NCBI GenBank assembly: GCA_017744315.1
Contig: JAGIBN010000009.1
Location: 1-64,000, forward strand
Length of the DNA stretch: 64,000 nt
From: Porphyrobacter sp.
GTDB taxonomy: Bacteria; Pseudomonadota; Alphaproteobacteria; Sphingomonadales; Sphingomonadaceae
Direction: 5' to 3'
The position numbers and the translations under genes are program-made. Below, piece after piece: positions 41,532-51,371 of the stretch (its first letter is position 1; every line of letters begins with the position of its first letter). Below the pieces are notes generated by a model that saw nothing but the letters and a program-made list of their open reading frames with translations, was not told the DNA's origin and searched no databases.

Positions 41532-42443
41532 ATGGACGTGTACCTGCCCATCGCGAACCTTGCGGTCAACGGACTGGTCATTGTCCTGCTTGGAGCCGGA
41601 ACGGGCATCCTTTCGGGCATATTCGGTGTCGGTGGCGGGTTTCTGACCACACCTTTGCTGATCTTCTACGGCGTTCCCCCGACGGTAGCCGCCGCCTCTT
41701 CGGCGAGTCAGGTCACCGGGGCCAGTGTTTCGGGCGTGTTCGCGCATACGCGCCGGGGCGGCGTTGACTACCAGATCGGCGCGGTCGGAGTGGCTGGCGG
41801 AGTCATCGGCGCTGCGATCGGGGCGATGTTGTTCCGCTTCCTGGAATCGCTCGGCCAGATCGATGTCGTGATCAACATCCTCTACGTTCTGATGCTGGGT
41901 ATGATCGGCGGCTTGATGGGGCGGGAGAGCCTCGAGGCGTTGCGGCAGAGCCGCGGCGACCGTCCGCGCGCGGCGAAGCGGCGGCACCATCCGCTCGTTG
42001 CCGCCCTTCCGATGCGCTGGCGGTTCTATCGTTCGGGCCTATACATCTCGCCCCTCGCGCCTTTGCTCATGGGGGTCGTCGTGGGCATTCTCACGATGCT
42101 GATGGGCGTCGGTGGCGGGTTCATCCTCGTGCCGGCGATGCTCTACATCCTGGGGATGAGCGCGAGCGTCGTCGTCGGCACTTCGCTGTTTCAGATCCTG
42201 TTCGTGACCATGGCGGCGACCATGATGCACGCCTTGACCACCAAGGCGGTCGACATCGTCCTGGCCGGACTTCTGCTGCTGGGCTCGGTGACCGGCGCAC
42301 AACTCGGTTCGCGTATCGCGCAGTTGGCCAAGCCGGAGCTGCTGCGCCTGCTGCTTGCGGTGCTGGTGCTCGCGGTGGCGCTGCGCATGGCGTTCGGCCT
42401 CGGCGTGAGGCCTGACGAGGTCTTCACGGTCCTGCCGCTATGA
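41532..42443 (+). CDS. TauE/SafE family membrane transporter
   Basis: 303 residues with about eight transmembrane helices in two repeats, each containing the family's GVGGGF-L-P signature (GIFGVGGGFLTTPLL near 37; LMGVGGGFILVPAML near 190). A basic loop separates the repeats. Members export sulfite, sulfoacetate or other anions. The next gene starts inside its stop codon (ATGA) and encodes a TIGR02186 protein. This pair is common in alphaproteobacteria and suggests a two-part exporter. The substrate is unproven. Confidence 0.88.
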   Translation: MDVYLPIANLAVNGLVIVLLGAGTGILSGIFGVGGGFLTTPLLIFYGVPPTVAAASSASQVTGASVSGVFAHTRRGGVDYQIGAVGVAGGVIGAAIGAMLFRFLESLGQIDVVINILYVLMLGMIGGLMGRESLEALRQSRGDRPRAAKRRHHPLVAALPMRWRFYRSGLYISPLAPLLMGVVVGILTMLMGVGGGFILVPAMLYILGMSASVVVGTSLFQILFVTMAATMMHALTTKAVDIVLAGLLLLGSVTGAQLGSRIAQLAKPELLRLLLAVLVLAVALRMAFGLGVRPDEVFTVLPL

Positions 42444-43198
42444 TGGGCCGCATCTTCCTGGCCCTCCTGGCCTTCGCAGCCCTCTCGGGACAGAGAGCGC
42501 CGATCCTGGTCCCCGACGTTTCCCAGCACGAAGTGCGGGTTCGACAGGGCTTTACCGGTACCAACTTGCTGCTGTTCGGTGCCATCCTCGATGCGGACGG
42601 GCGGCGGGCAAGCCAGCCCTATGACATCGTGGTCGTTCTCAAGGGGCCGACGCAGCCGATCCTGGTTCGCGAAAAGGGCAAGCGGTTCGGCATCTGGATG
42701 AATGCCGACAGCACCGCCTTCAGGTCGGCCCCTTCGTTCTTCGCGGTGGCGAGTTCGAGGCCGATCGACCAGATCGTCGATGAACGGACCGCAGCGATCT
42801 ACGAGCTGGGTCTCAACTTCCTGCAGCTTTCGCCGACTGGTGCGATCGAACCGGACGAGCAGGCGCGTTTCACCGAAGGTCTGGTTGATCTTCGCCAGCG
42901 TGAAGGCTTGTACAAGGAAGACCCCAAGGGCGTGACGGTCCGCGACGGCGTGCTCTATCAGGCGCGCATTGCTTTGCCCTCAAACGTCATCACTGGCCGG
43001 TATACTGCGGAAACCTTTGCGATTGCCGATGGCCGGGTGATCGATTCTGCGATCGCGGAAGTGCAAGTCACCAAGCATGGCTTCGAACGGTTCGTGGCCG
43101 ACCAGGCGGAGGAGTCGTCGGTTCTTTACGGGCTGTTCGCCGTTCTCCTTTCGCTTGCCATGGGGTGGCTCGCCGGCCGACTGTTCGCGCTCGTCTGA
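42440..43198 (+). CDS. TIGR02186 family membrane-anchored periplasmic protein
   Basis: 252 residues. Signal peptide (about 1-18), a soluble beta-rich domain with QHEVRVRQGFTGTNLLLFG and DIVVVLKGPTQPILVREKGK, and one C-terminal helix (about 228-250), matching TIGR02186. It overlaps the TauE gene by 4 bases. The conserved pairing implies the proteins work together, perhaps in presenting or sensing the exported anion. The biochemical role is unknown. Confidence 0.82.
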   Translation: MMGRIFLALLAFAALSGQRAPILVPDVSQHEVRVRQGFTGTNLLLFGAILDADGRRASQPYDIVVVLKGPTQPILVREKGKRFGIWMNADSTAFRSAPSFFAVASSRPIDQIVDERTAAIYELGLNFLQLSPTGAIEPDEQARFTEGLVDLRQREGLYKEDPKGVTVRDGVLYQARIALPSNVITGRYTAETFAIADGRVIDSAIAEVQVTKHGFERFVADQAEESSVLYGLFAVLLSLAMGWLAGRLFALV

Positions 43199-43274
43199 TA
43201 TCCCGGCGTTTTTGACGCGATATTAACTCAGGTTGCATATTCCGGCAGTTCTTGGGGTTAGACGGACGCGCCGC

Positions 43275-44978
43275 ATGAGCGAGATGCCGAAGCAGTTTCA
43301 CACGTTCAATCCGGCCGAAGAGCCGGGAGCCGTATCTGTGGCGCCAAGGGCGGCCAGGGATGCCGTTACGGAGAACGCCACTCAGCCGATCGGTGTAGTC
43401 ATCGAGATTGCGGGCTCAGGCTCGCAGGTCGCAATCGACATGCAGCGCCTCGGCGAATGCATGGAAGATGCCGACCCTTCGATCGCGCTCGCGGGGCAGG
43501 TGGGCAGCCAGGTCAAGATCAAGACCAAGGACGGCTGGTTGCTCGCCAGCGTTCGCAACCAGCGCCAGGACCGGCGAGGCGACGGCGACAGCATCCTCGC
43601 CAACATCGACTTTATGGGCGAGGGTAGTGAGGAAAAGCTCACCGGCCGGATCCACAGCTTCCGCCGCGGCGTCACGCGCTATCCGACACCTGGCTCGCTG
43701 GTCTATCCGGCGACGACCGAGGATTTGCGCCAGATCTATGCTTCGGACGGCCGCAGCTCGATCCAGATCGGAACCGTCTACCCGACCACCGACATTCGCG
43801 CGGGCCTCTATGTCGACGCGATGCTGGGCAAGCATTTCGCCCTGCTGGGTTCGACCGGTACCGGCAAATCCACCACCGCGGCCCTGATCCTCCATCGCAT
43901 CTGCGAAAGCGCTCCGCTGGGTCATGTCGTGATGATCGACCCGCACGGCGAATACGCCGCGGCGTTCCGCAATACCGGGGTCATCTATGACGTCGGCAAC
44001 TTGCAGATGCCGTACTGGCTGATGAACTTCGAAGAGCATTGCGAAGTCTTCCTGACAACCAGCGGTGGTGAACGGCAGGAAGATGCCGACATCCTGGCGA
44101 AGGCGCTGCTCAAGGCTCGCAGCAAGAACCGGCTCGCAGAATCGCTCGGCAAAATCACCGTCGATTCCCCGATACCCTATTTGCTCAGCGACCTGACCAA
44201 CATCATTCAGGACGAAGCGGGCAAGCTCGACAAGGCCACTTCAAGCGCTCCATTCATGCGGATCAAGACCAAGATCGAGGAGATCAAGGGTGATCCGCGC
44301 TACCAGTTCATGTTCTCCGGCATGCTCGTCGGCGACACGATGGCGGACTTTATCGGGCGCATCTTCCGCATGCCCGGGCAGGGCAAGCCGATCTCGATCA
44401 TCGACGTGTCGGGCGTTCCTTCGGACATCACCTCGACAGTGGTCGCGGTGCTCAGCCGCATGGTGTTCGACTTTGCGATCTGGGGCCGCGAGGAAAAGAC
44501 CCGGCCGATCCTGCTCGTTTGCGAGGAAGCCCACCGCTACGTTCCGAATGAACGGAACGCCGATGGTTCTTCGGTTGGCCGCATTCTCAGCCGTATCGCC
44601 AAGGAAGGCCGTAAGTACGGCATCAGCCTGGGCCTCATCACGCAGCGTCCGTCGGACTTGGCGGAAGGGGTGCTGTCGCAGTGCGGCACGATCCTTTCGA
44701 TGCGACTCAACAACGACCGCGACCAGGCCTTCGTGAAGGCCGCCATGCCCGAAGGCGCGCGCGGATTTCTCGATTCCATCCCGGCGCTCCGCAACCGCGA
44801 GTGCATCATCTGCGGCGAGGGCGTGGCTATTCCGATCCGCGTGGCGTTCGACAACCTCGAGGAATCGAAGCGCCCGGCCTCCGAGGATCCGAGCTTCACC
44901 GAACTGTGGCGCGAGACCGGCGGCGAGGAAGAACGCGTCGTCCGTACCGTCCAGCGTTGGCGCGCGCAGGGACGGTAA
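43275..44978 (+). CDS. HerA-like DUF87 ATPase
   Basis: 567 residues from the ATG at 43275. The N-terminal beta-rich region (about 38-175) resembles the HerA-ATP-synthase barrel. The ATPase core has Walker A at 192-200 (GSTGTGKST), Walker B near LLVCEEAHRYVP and the arginine-finger region in the C-terminal third (LITQRPSDLAEGVLSQCGTI). HerA proteins are hexameric DNA translocases; in archaea and some bacterial defence systems they pair with a nuclease such as NurA, SIR2 or DUF4297. No nuclease lies next to this gene, so a housekeeping DNA role is more likely. It is probably its own transcription unit. Confidence 0.88.
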   Translation: MSEMPKQFHTFNPAEEPGAVSVAPRAARDAVTENATQPIGVVIEIAGSGSQVAIDMQRLGECMEDADPSIALAGQVGSQVKIKTKDGWLLASVRNQRQDRRGDGDSILANIDFMGEGSEEKLTGRIHSFRRGVTRYPTPGSLVYPATTEDLRQIYASDGRSSIQIGTVYPTTDIRAGLYVDAMLGKHFALLGSTGTGKSTTAALILHRICESAPLGHVVMIDPHGEYAAAFRNTGVIYDVGNLQMPYWLMNFEEHCEVFLTTSGGERQEDADILAKALLKARSKNRLAESLGKITVDSPIPYLLSDLTNIIQDEAGKLDKATSSAPFMRIKTKIEEIKGDPRYQFMFSGMLVGDTMADFIGRIFRMPGQGKPISIIDVSGVPSDITSTVVAVLSRMVFDFAIWGREEKTRPILLVCEEAHRYVPNERNADGSSVGRILSRIAKEGRKYGISLGLITQRPSDLAEGVLSQCGTILSMRLNNDRDQAFVKAAMPEGARGFLDSIPALRNRECIICGEGVAIPIRVAFDNLEESKRPASEDPSFTELWRETGGEEERVVRTVQRWRAQGR

Positions 44979-44981
44979 CCG

Positions 44982-46433
44982 CTAGAGGTTCGGGGCGAAG
45001 CGACCGGCGGGTTCGCCGTCGGCGTTGACCTGTTCCTGCGCCTCGTCGCTCGTCTCCGGGATCGCGTGCTTGCGCCAGCCGGAGTAGTGATAGAACCACC
45101 AGCCGAGCACCAGGCCCGCGAGCGAGCTGACCGGGAACGATATCCAGATCGCGTCCGAGCCGAGCCACTCGTAGGTCAGCCAATAGAAGCCCAGGCGCAC
45201 GGGGTAGAGCGCGACCGCGATGATCATCAGCGGGATCCACACAGCCCCGCCGGCGCGCATCGTGGCCGAGTAGACCATGGTGACGCCGAAGACCATGAAG
45301 CTCCAGCCAGCGAGCAGCTGAATGTGCCGGGCGAGCGGGACCGCCGCGCTTTCCGGGCCGAGGAACAGCACCAGGGCAGCGCGGTCAAACACCAGCAACA
45401 GCACGGTGAGCACGCCGGTCATCACGAAATTGATCATGACGCCCGCGCGGGTGATGTGGTCGAGCCGATCCCACTTGCGCGCGCCGATGTACTGGGCAGC
45501 GATCGCGCTGACGGCACCACCGACGGCCATCGCGGGCATCTGGATGTAAGTGAACAGCTGCATCGCCGCGCCGTAAGCTGCGGTCATCAGCAGGCCTTCG
45601 CGATTGACCAGGCCGACGATGATGATCCCCGCAGCGCTCATCACCAGCATTTGCGCGCCCATGGGGATGCCCTTGCTGATGACGAAGGCCAGCTCTTCGC
45701 GCTGCGGCTTGAGATAGCCCAGTTCGGGCCCGCGCAGTCGCAGCGGCAGGTCCTTGGCGTAGACGTAGATCAGCATGCCCACGAACGAGACCAGGCTGGC
45801 GATGATCGTCGAGGTGGCCGATCCGGCAATGCCCATCGCGGGGAACGGGCCGATGCCGGCGATCAGCACCGGATTGAGGACCGTGTCGATGGCGACCGTC
45901 ACGCCCATGAAGATCAACGGCGTGCGTGCGTCGCCGGTGCCGCGCAGGCCCATGGTCAGGATGACCGAGACCATCATGAACGGCATCGAGATGAACATCA
46001 GCCGGATGTAGATCAGCGCCAGCGGATAGGCCCCGCCCGGCGTCTGCAGAGCGGTGAGCAGGGCAGGCGCGGTGAGGTAGCCGAGCAGCGCGATTGCCGC
46101 CATCAGCACGGCGGAGAAGCCGACCACGGTCCCGAAGGTCTTGCGCGCTCCGTCTACGTCGCGGGCGCCGAAGCGCTGGCCGATCTTGACCGTGCCGGCC
46201 ATGCCGAACCCGAAGGCCGCGCCGGCGACCAGGAACATGATGATGTTGGCATTGGCGGTGGCCGCCAGCGCCTCTTCGCCGATCAGCCGTCCGACCCAGA
46301 TCGAGTTGATCGTACCGCTCAGGGACTGGAGAATATTGCTCAGCAGCATGGGTATGCTGAACAGCAGCAAAGTCCTGAAAACGGGCCCTTCGGTAAGGTC
46401 CCCCTTGAACGGCGCGGGTGCGGGCTTGCTCAT
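44982..46433 (-). CDS. MATE family efflux transporter
   Basis: 483 residues with 12 transmembrane helices in two related halves. Family features include the opening FRTLLLFSIPMLLSNILQSL, GLRGTGDARTPL, and the second-half PMGAQMLVMSAAG. The MATE family exchanges sodium or protons for drugs and other cations. The C-terminal roughly 25 residues are hydrophilic and may be disordered. It overlaps the QueE stop by a few bases on the same strand (ATG at 46433, QueE stop at 46430), so both may share a transcript. Confidence 0.92.
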   Translation of the reverse strand: MSKPAPAPFKGDLTEGPVFRTLLLFSIPMLLSNILQSLSGTINSIWVGRLIGEEALAATANANIIMFLVAGAAFGFGMAGTVKIGQRFGARDVDGARKTFGTVVGFSAVLMAAIALLGYLTAPALLTALQTPGGAYPLALIYIRLMFISMPFMMVSVILTMGLRGTGDARTPLIFMGVTVAIDTVLNPVLIAGIGPFPAMGIAGSATSTIIASLVSFVGMLIYVYAKDLPLRLRGPELGYLKPQREELAFVISKGIPMGAQMLVMSAAGIIIVGLVNREGLLMTAAYGAAMQLFTYIQMPAMAVGGAVSAIAAQYIGARKWDRLDHITRAGVMINFVMTGVLTVLLLVFDRAALVLFLGPESAAVPLARHIQLLAGWSFMVFGVTMVYSATMRAGGAVWIPLMIIAVALYPVRLGFYWLTYEWLGSDAIWISFPVSSLAGLVLGWWFYHYSGWRKHAIPETSDEAQEQVNADGEPAGRFAPNL

Positions 46434-47164
46434 GTGCCTCTAGTGTCGCCGTAGAGTTGGATGTGCAAGCGTTTGGACAGAGTCAAATTGTGGGAAAGAC
46501 AAAGTTCGGCCAGCCAGCGCTCCCGACCATCCAGCGTCCGGGTGTCAGTGCCCTCCGCCATCAAGTAAATGCGCGATGAGGGAATGGCGTAGATTTCCGC
46601 CAGTTTCAGGACTTCCTCAACGTCGGCCGGTTCTGCGACGACGAATTTGAAGAACGCGCGCGGCTCCTGCGCCCAGTGCGCCAGGCGCTCGGGCACCAGC
46701 GCGAGATCGGCGGGATTGCCGGAGTGGGCGAGCTTCGGGCTGACGTTGTACTGCCCGATCAGCGCATCGAGCGCGGGCGTCGGGGAGACCGAGCCGTTGG
46801 TTTCGATCTCGATCGCCATTTCCGGCAGCAGTGCCAGCGTTCGCGCGAGGGCAGGGGCCTGGAGCAGCGGTTCACCGCCGGTGACGACGAGCCGCGGCTT
46901 GCCGAGCGCGGCGATGCGGGCGGCGACGTCTTCTTCGCTGAGGGTGAGTTGGTTGGCCTTGCGCTCGTAGGTCTCGTCGCCCCGGTGCGGGCGATTGTCG
47001 CCCTCGAAATGCCAGGTGTACGGCGTGTCGCACCAGACGCAGGCGAGGTTGCAGCGCGAGAGGCGCACGAACGCGCAGGGCTTGCCCATGCTCGGGCCCT
47101 CGCCCTGGAGGGAGGCGAAGATCTCCGGCTCGCCGGGCGTGGTGGTGGCGAGGGTCAGCGGCAC
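46430..47164 (-). CDS. queE: 7-carboxy-7-deazaguanine synthase
   Basis: 244 residues from a GTG at 47164, chosen because the family begins just before FASLQGEGPSMG; an upstream frame adds only low-complexity GDTFP repeats encoded by the intergenic repeat. The radical-SAM Cys triad is CNLACVWC, followed by TPY; VVTGGEPLLQ binds SAM. Residues AEGTDTRT and the C-terminal HIQLYGD complete the QueE pattern. It converts carboxy-tetrahydropterin to CDG in queuosine (tRNA) synthesis. The other queC/D/F genes are not in the window. No ribosome site is clear for this start. Confidence 0.92.
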   Translation of the reverse strand: MPLTLATTTPGEPEIFASLQGEGPSMGKPCAFVRLSRCNLACVWCDTPYTWHFEGDNRPHRGDETYERKANQLTLSEEDVAARIAALGKPRLVVTGGEPLLQAPALARTLALLPEMAIEIETNGSVSPTPALDALIGQYNVSPKLAHSGNPADLALVPERLAHWAQEPRAFFKFVVAEPADVEEVLKLAEIYAIPSSRIYLMAEGTDTRTLDGRERWLAELCLSHNLTLSKRLHIQLYGDTRGT

Positions 47165-47198
47165 GGGCTGGCCGATTCGCGGAAGGGGGGGTGACGGG

Positions 47199-47305
47199 GT
47201 GACACTGTGGTTGGCGTGATCGCGCGGAAAAGTGTCACCTTGGGCCGGAAAAGTGTCACCTTGCGCTGCCAAGGTGACACATTGCGATGGCGGAGTGTCA
47301 CCTTG
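47199..47305. repeat. cluster of five GTGTCAC repeats with a perfect hairpin
   Basis: The gap between queE and valS holds five copies of GTGTCAC in direct or inverted orientation. Two are direct copies of GGAAAAGTGTCACCTTG (47226-47242 and 47247-47263, 21 bases apart). The second, with its inverted copy at 47270-47280, makes a perfect 11-bp hairpin at 47253-47280 around a 6-base loop. A shorter GTGACAC is at 47199-47205, and a fourth CCTTG-bearing copy is at 47295-47305. The block lies upstream of queE and downstream of valS. Confidence 0.75.
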
Positions 47306-47403
47306 TGCGAGGCGCGACCGATCTGGCGCGAGGCAAATAGGGCGATTGACCGGGTCATCGCCAAGGCCTTGTCAGAAACAAATCGTGTAGGAAAGTTTTC
47401 CAG

Positions 47404-47432
47404 ATCCTCCCCGAAACAAGCTCGGGGAGGAT
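47404..47432 (-). terminator. hairpin just past valS
   Basis: ATCCTCCCCGA and TCGGGGAGGAT pair over 11 bp around a 7-base loop, starting 10 bases beyond the valS stop on the minus strand. No U run follows. It belongs to the dispersed CCTCCCC/GGGGAGG family and may act as a terminator or RNA stabiliser. Confidence 0.5.
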
Positions 47433-47442
47433 TTGAGGCTAC

Positions 47443-50133
47443 CTACCCCAGCCGCGCCAGTGCTGCTTCGAGCCGCTCTGCTTCAGCCGCATGGTAGGCG
47501 TGATCGGCGCGGGCCTTATCGACCGCTTCGGGCTTGGCCTTCTCGACGAACGCCGGGTTCTCCAACCGCTTGGCCAAGCTGTCGCGCTCCTTGAGCGAAA
47601 CTTCGCGAGCCTTGGCGAGGCGTGTCTTCTCGGCGTCGATGTCGATGATCCCGTCGAGAGGGATAACGAACTGGTCCGATCCCGCCGAAACCTGCAGCGC
47701 CGCCCCGGCGGGCGCGCTCTCGAAGCGAATGCCCGACAGGCGGGCCAGCCGCTCGATCGCGCCCGGGTTCTTCTCGATCGCTGCGCGGCCCACGGTCGAA
47801 GGCTCGGCCACAAAGGCTTCCAGCTTCGCACCCGGCGCGATGCCGAGTTCGTTCTTGGCGGCGCGGAGATTGCCGGTCAGCGCGATCAGCCAGTCGACTT
47901 CAGCCTTTGCTCCCGCATCGACCGAAGCGTCAGGCGCCGGCCACTTCGCCACGATCAAGTCGCCGTCGCGCTCGCCCTGAGCGTGCCACAGCTCCTCGGT
48001 GATGAACGGCATGAACGGGTGCAGCATGACCAGGATCTGGTCGAGTACCCATCCGGCGACGGCCTTTGTTTCGTCGTCGATCTGGCCCTTGATCAGTTCC
48101 AGGTACCAGTCGCAGAACGTGGCCCAGGTGAACTGGTAGATCGTGTTGGCGGCGGCATCGAAACGCAGCTCCGCCATGGCCTTGTCGAGCGCGGCGAGGG
48201 TTTCGACCACTTCGCCCACGATCCACTTGTTGACCGCGCTCGTCGCAACCGGCGCGGCGACCGAGGTGCTCGCGCCGATCCCATTCGCCTGGCAGAAACG
48301 CGTGGCGTTCCAGAGCTTTGTCGCGAAGTTGCGGTAACCTTCGACGCGGCTCTCATCCATCTTCACATCGCGGCCCTGGCTTTCCATCGCCGCCATGAAG
48401 AAGCGCAGCGCGTCGGCGCCGAACTTGTCGATCAGGCCCAGCGGATCGACCACGTTGCCCTTGGACTTGGACATCTTCTGCCCGTCCGCCGCGCGCACCA
48501 GACCGTGCAGGTAGAGCCGCTTCCACGGCACCTGGCCGCCATTGAAGTGCATCCCCTGCATCGCCATCCGCGCGTCCCAGAAGAACAGGATGTCGAAGCC
48601 CGAGATCAGCAGGTCGTTGGGATAGTGCTTTTGGTAGAGCGGCGCGTTTTCGTCCGGCCAGCCAAGCGTGGCGAAGGGCCACAGCGCGGAGGAGAACCAG
48701 GTGTCGAGGACGTCTTCGTCGCGCGCGAGGGCCTTGTTGCCCGCCAGCGCCTGCGCTTCCTCTTCGGTCTCAGCGACGAACACGCTGCCGTCATCCGCGT
48801 ACCAAGCCGGAATCCGATGCCCCCACCACAACTGGCGGCTGACGCACCACGGCTGGATGTTCTCCATCCAGTTGAAGAAGGTCTTCTCCCAGCTCTTCGG
48901 GACGATCTCGATCCGCCCGTCGCGCACCGCCTGAAGCGGCGGCTGAGCGAGCGTTTCGGCGTCGACGTACCACTGGTCGGTCAGCCACGGTTCGATCACC
49001 ACGCCGCCACGGTCACCGAACGGCGTCGCCACCACGCGTGGTTCGGCGTCGAGTTCGATTGCCTCGCCGTCCTTGTTCTTGGTCACGTGAGGCACGAGGA
49101 AGCCCGCCGCTTTCAGGTCGGCGACGATCATTTCGCGAACCACGAAACGGTCGAGGCCAAGGTAGGTCTCGGGCACCAGCCCGTCCTGCGTCTGCACGAC
49201 CTTGGCTTCGGCATCGAACATGTTGAGCATCTCGCCGGGCTTGATCCCGGCGCGCTTGCCCACTTCGAAGTCGTTGAAATCGTGCCCCGGCGTGATCTTC
49301 ACCGCGCCCGAGCCCAGTTCGGGATCGGCATGCTCGTCGGCCACGACCTTGAAGCGGCGGCCGGTGATCGGCTGGAGGATGTCCTTGCCGATGACCGACT
49401 TGTAGCGCGGATCTTCGGCGTTCACCGCCACGGCCATGTCCGCCAGCATCGTCTCGGGCCGGGTGGTGGCGACGACGATATGGTCGGCGCCGTTATCCAG
49501 CGTGACGCCATCGGCCAGCGGATAGCGGAAGTGCCAGAAGCCGCTCTTGATGTCCTGTGTCTCGACCTCGAGGTCGGAGATCGCGGTCTTGAGCTTGGGG
49601 TCCCAGTTCACCAGCCGCTTGTCGCGGTAGATCAGGCCCTGGTTGTAGAGGTCGACGAAGACCTTCACCACGGCGCGGGTGAAGTGTGGGTCCATCGTGA
49701 ACTGCTCGCGGCTCCAGTCCATCGAGCAGCCGAGGCGGCGCAGCTGGCGAGTGATGGTGCCGCCACTTTCGGCTTTCCATTCCCAGACCTTCGCCACGAA
49801 ATCCTCGCGCGAATAGTTGGTGCGCTTGTCCTGTCGTTCTTCCAGCTGGCGTTCGACCACCATCTGCGTGGCGATGCCCGCGTGGTCGGTGCCCACGACC
49901 CACAGCGCGTCCTTGCCGCGCAGGCGTTCGTAGCGGACGACGATGTCCTGCAACGTGTTGTCGAGCGCGTGGCCGATGTGAAGGCTGCCGGTTACGTTCG
50001 GTGGCGGGTTCACGATCGTGAAGGGCTGGGCGTCGGGCCGTTCGGGGCGGAACAGGCCGTTCTCTTCCCAATGGGCATACCACTTCGCCTCGATGGCGGT
50101 GGGGTCGAAAGTCTTGGATAGCTCGTTGGTCAT
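47443..50133 (-). CDS. valS: valyl-tRNA synthetase
   Basis: 896 residues, normal for the class Ia enzyme. HIGH motif at 52-55 (LHIGHALDN), the editing CP1 domain in about 190-330, KMSKS at 553-557, an anticodon-binding region about 640-780 and a C-terminal coiled-coil arm (about 835-896) with [20 protein letters not shown]. It charges tRNA-Val and hydrolyses misacylated threonine. The start is the ATG at 50133. It is transcribed alone. Confidence 0.98.
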   Translation of the reverse strand: MTNELSKTFDPTAIEAKWYAHWEENGLFRPERPDAQPFTIVNPPPNVTGSLHIGHALDNTLQDIVVRYERLRGKDALWVVGTDHAGIATQMVVERQLEERQDKRTNYSREDFVAKVWEWKAESGGTITRQLRRLGCSMDWSREQFTMDPHFTRAVVKVFVDLYNQGLIYRDKRLVNWDPKLKTAISDLEVETQDIKSGFWHFRYPLADGVTLDNGADHIVVATTRPETMLADMAVAVNAEDPRYKSVIGKDILQPITGRRFKVVADEHADPELGSGAVKITPGHDFNDFEVGKRAGIKPGEMLNMFDAEAKVVQTQDGLVPETYLGLDRFVVREMIVADLKAAGFLVPHVTKNKDGEAIELDAEPRVVATPFGDRGGVVIEPWLTDQWYVDAETLAQPPLQAVRDGRIEIVPKSWEKTFFNWMENIQPWCVSRQLWWGHRIPAWYADDGSVFVAETEEEAQALAGNKALARDEDVLDTWFSSALWPFATLGWPDENAPLYQKHYPNDLLISGFDILFFWDARMAMQGMHFNGGQVPWKRLYLHGLVRAADGQKMSKSKGNVVDPLGLIDKFGADALRFFMAAMESQGRDVKMDESRVEGYRNFATKLWNATRFCQANGIGASTSVAAPVATSAVNKWIVGEVVETLAALDKAMAELRFDAAANTIYQFTWATFCDWYLELIKGQIDDETKAVAGWVLDQILVMLHPFMPFITEELWHAQGERDGDLIVAKWPAPDASVDAGAKAEVDWLIALTGNLRAAKNELGIAPGAKLEAFVAEPSTVGRAAIEKNPGAIERLARLSGIRFESAPAGAALQVSAGSDQFVIPLDGIIDIDAEKTRLAKAREVSLKERDSLAKRLENPAFVEKAKPEAVDKARADHAYHAAEAERLEAALARLG

Positions 50134-50261
50134 CGTGGGGAGGGCCTTTGCCAGCCTCCCCGTCGCAGAGCAATGTCGGGTTTGCCCGGGAGCATATTCA
50201 GCGTTTTGCCGTAGCGTGTTGTTCTTGCCGCGAAAGCGTTTTCAAAGCATAGCATGTCACC

Positions 50262-51371
50262 ATGCGGGATTGGGCGGACTTCACCGTAGAAGAAGCGGGT
50301 GGCCGCATGACAGTGGTGCTGGAAGGCCCGCTGGTCGTCTCCACGATCGCTTTGCTCGACCGCAAACTGCGGGCGATGACCGATCCGGTGCAGCAGATCG
50401 ACATGTCGCAGACCGGCGACATCGACACGATCGGCGCGTGGACCGTCTACCGGTTCGCCAACGAACACAATGCCATGATCGTCGGGGCGAGCGAGCAGGC
50501 CGATATCCTGTTGCAGGCGGTGCGCGAGAGCGCCAGCACCGCGCCGATCGAACCTCCGCGGCTGCCGGTTGTCCCGCGCGTGCTCGACGATACCGGGCGC
50601 AAGACGGTGGCCTTTGGTCATGGCGTGCTGCGGTTCCTGGGCTTTCTTGGCGCGGTGATCGTCGCCCTGGGTGCGGTTATCCGCCATCCGCGGCGTTTCC
50701 GCTATCGCGAGCTTGTGCGGCAATTCGACCTGGTGGGCGTTTCGGCGCTCGGCATCGTCGGGCTGATGAGCTTCCTTATCGGTATTGTGATCGCGCAGCA
50801 GGGCGCCGCGCAGTTGCGGCAGTTCGGGGCGGAGATCTATACGATCAACCTCACCGGCCGTTTGTCCTTCCGCGAGCTTGGCGTGCTGATGACCGCGATC
50901 ATGGTCGCGGGTCGCTCGGGCTCGGCCTTTGCCGCGCAGATCGGCACGATGAAGCTGACCGAGGAAATCGACGCGATGCGCACCATCGGTGTGGCGCCGC
51001 TCGAAGCGCTGATCGTGCCGCGCATCCTCGCGGCGGTGCTGATGATGCCCTTGCTCGGGTTCTACGCGTCGCTGCTCGCTATCGTGGGCGGTGCCTTCAT
51101 TGCCGATCTTACGCTTGGCATTCCGTTCATGACCTTCCTCAGCCGGATCCAGGAAGTGGTTCCGGTGCACGACTTGTGGGTCGGCCTGGTCAAGGCGCCT
51201 GTGTTCGGCCTGATCATTGCTCTCGCCGGCTGTTACCAGGGCATGCAGGTCCAGGGTAACTCCGAAGACGTCGGCCTGCGCACTACCAAGGCTGTGGTGC
51301 AGGGCATCTTCATGGTAATTGTGCTCGACGCATTCTTCGCCGTGTTCTTCTCGGAGGTCGGCTGGGGATGA
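50262..51371 (+). CDS. mlaE: MlaE-type lipid ABC permease with N-terminal STAS domain
   Basis: 369 residues. The first 95 or so form a STAS-like domain (DMSQTGDIDTIGAW) of the MlaB type, fused to the permease. The MlaE permease (about 110-369) has RELGVLMTAIMVAGRSGSAFAAQIGTMK and EIDAMRTIGVAPLEALIVPR, the family signature. In enterobacteria MlaB is a separate subunit; here the fusion replaces it. The permease works with MlaF and MlaD to move phospholipid between outer and inner membranes. It is the first gene of a four-gene operon, overlapping mlaF by ATGA. Confidence 0.92.
   Translation: MRDWADFTVEEAGGRMTVVLEGPLVVSTIALLDRKLRAMTDPVQQIDMSQTGDIDTIGAWTVYRFANEHNAMIVGASEQADILLQAVRESASTAPIEPPRLPVVPRVLDDTGRKTVAFGHGVLRFLGFLGAVIVALGAVIRHPRRFRYRELVRQFDLVGVSALGIVGLMSFLIGIVIAQQGAAQLRQFGAEIYTINLTGRLSFRELGVLMTAIMVAGRSGSAFAAQIGTMKLTEEIDAMRTIGVAPLEALIVPRILAAVLMMPLLGFYASLLAIVGGAFIADLTLGIPFMTFLSRIQEVVPVHDLWVGLVKAPVFGLIIALAGCYQGMQVQGNSEDVGLRTTKAVVQGIFMVIVLDAFFAVFFSEVGWG

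Noticed and set aside
47165-47272. Upstream extension of queE with GDTFP repeats
   Set aside because: The extra residues come from the intergenic GTGTCACC repeats, not from a conserved protein segment.
47491-50121. 876-residue open frame antisense to valS
   Set aside because: valS is certain from HIGH and KMSKS; the antisense translation is Arg/Val/His-rich without a recognisable fold.
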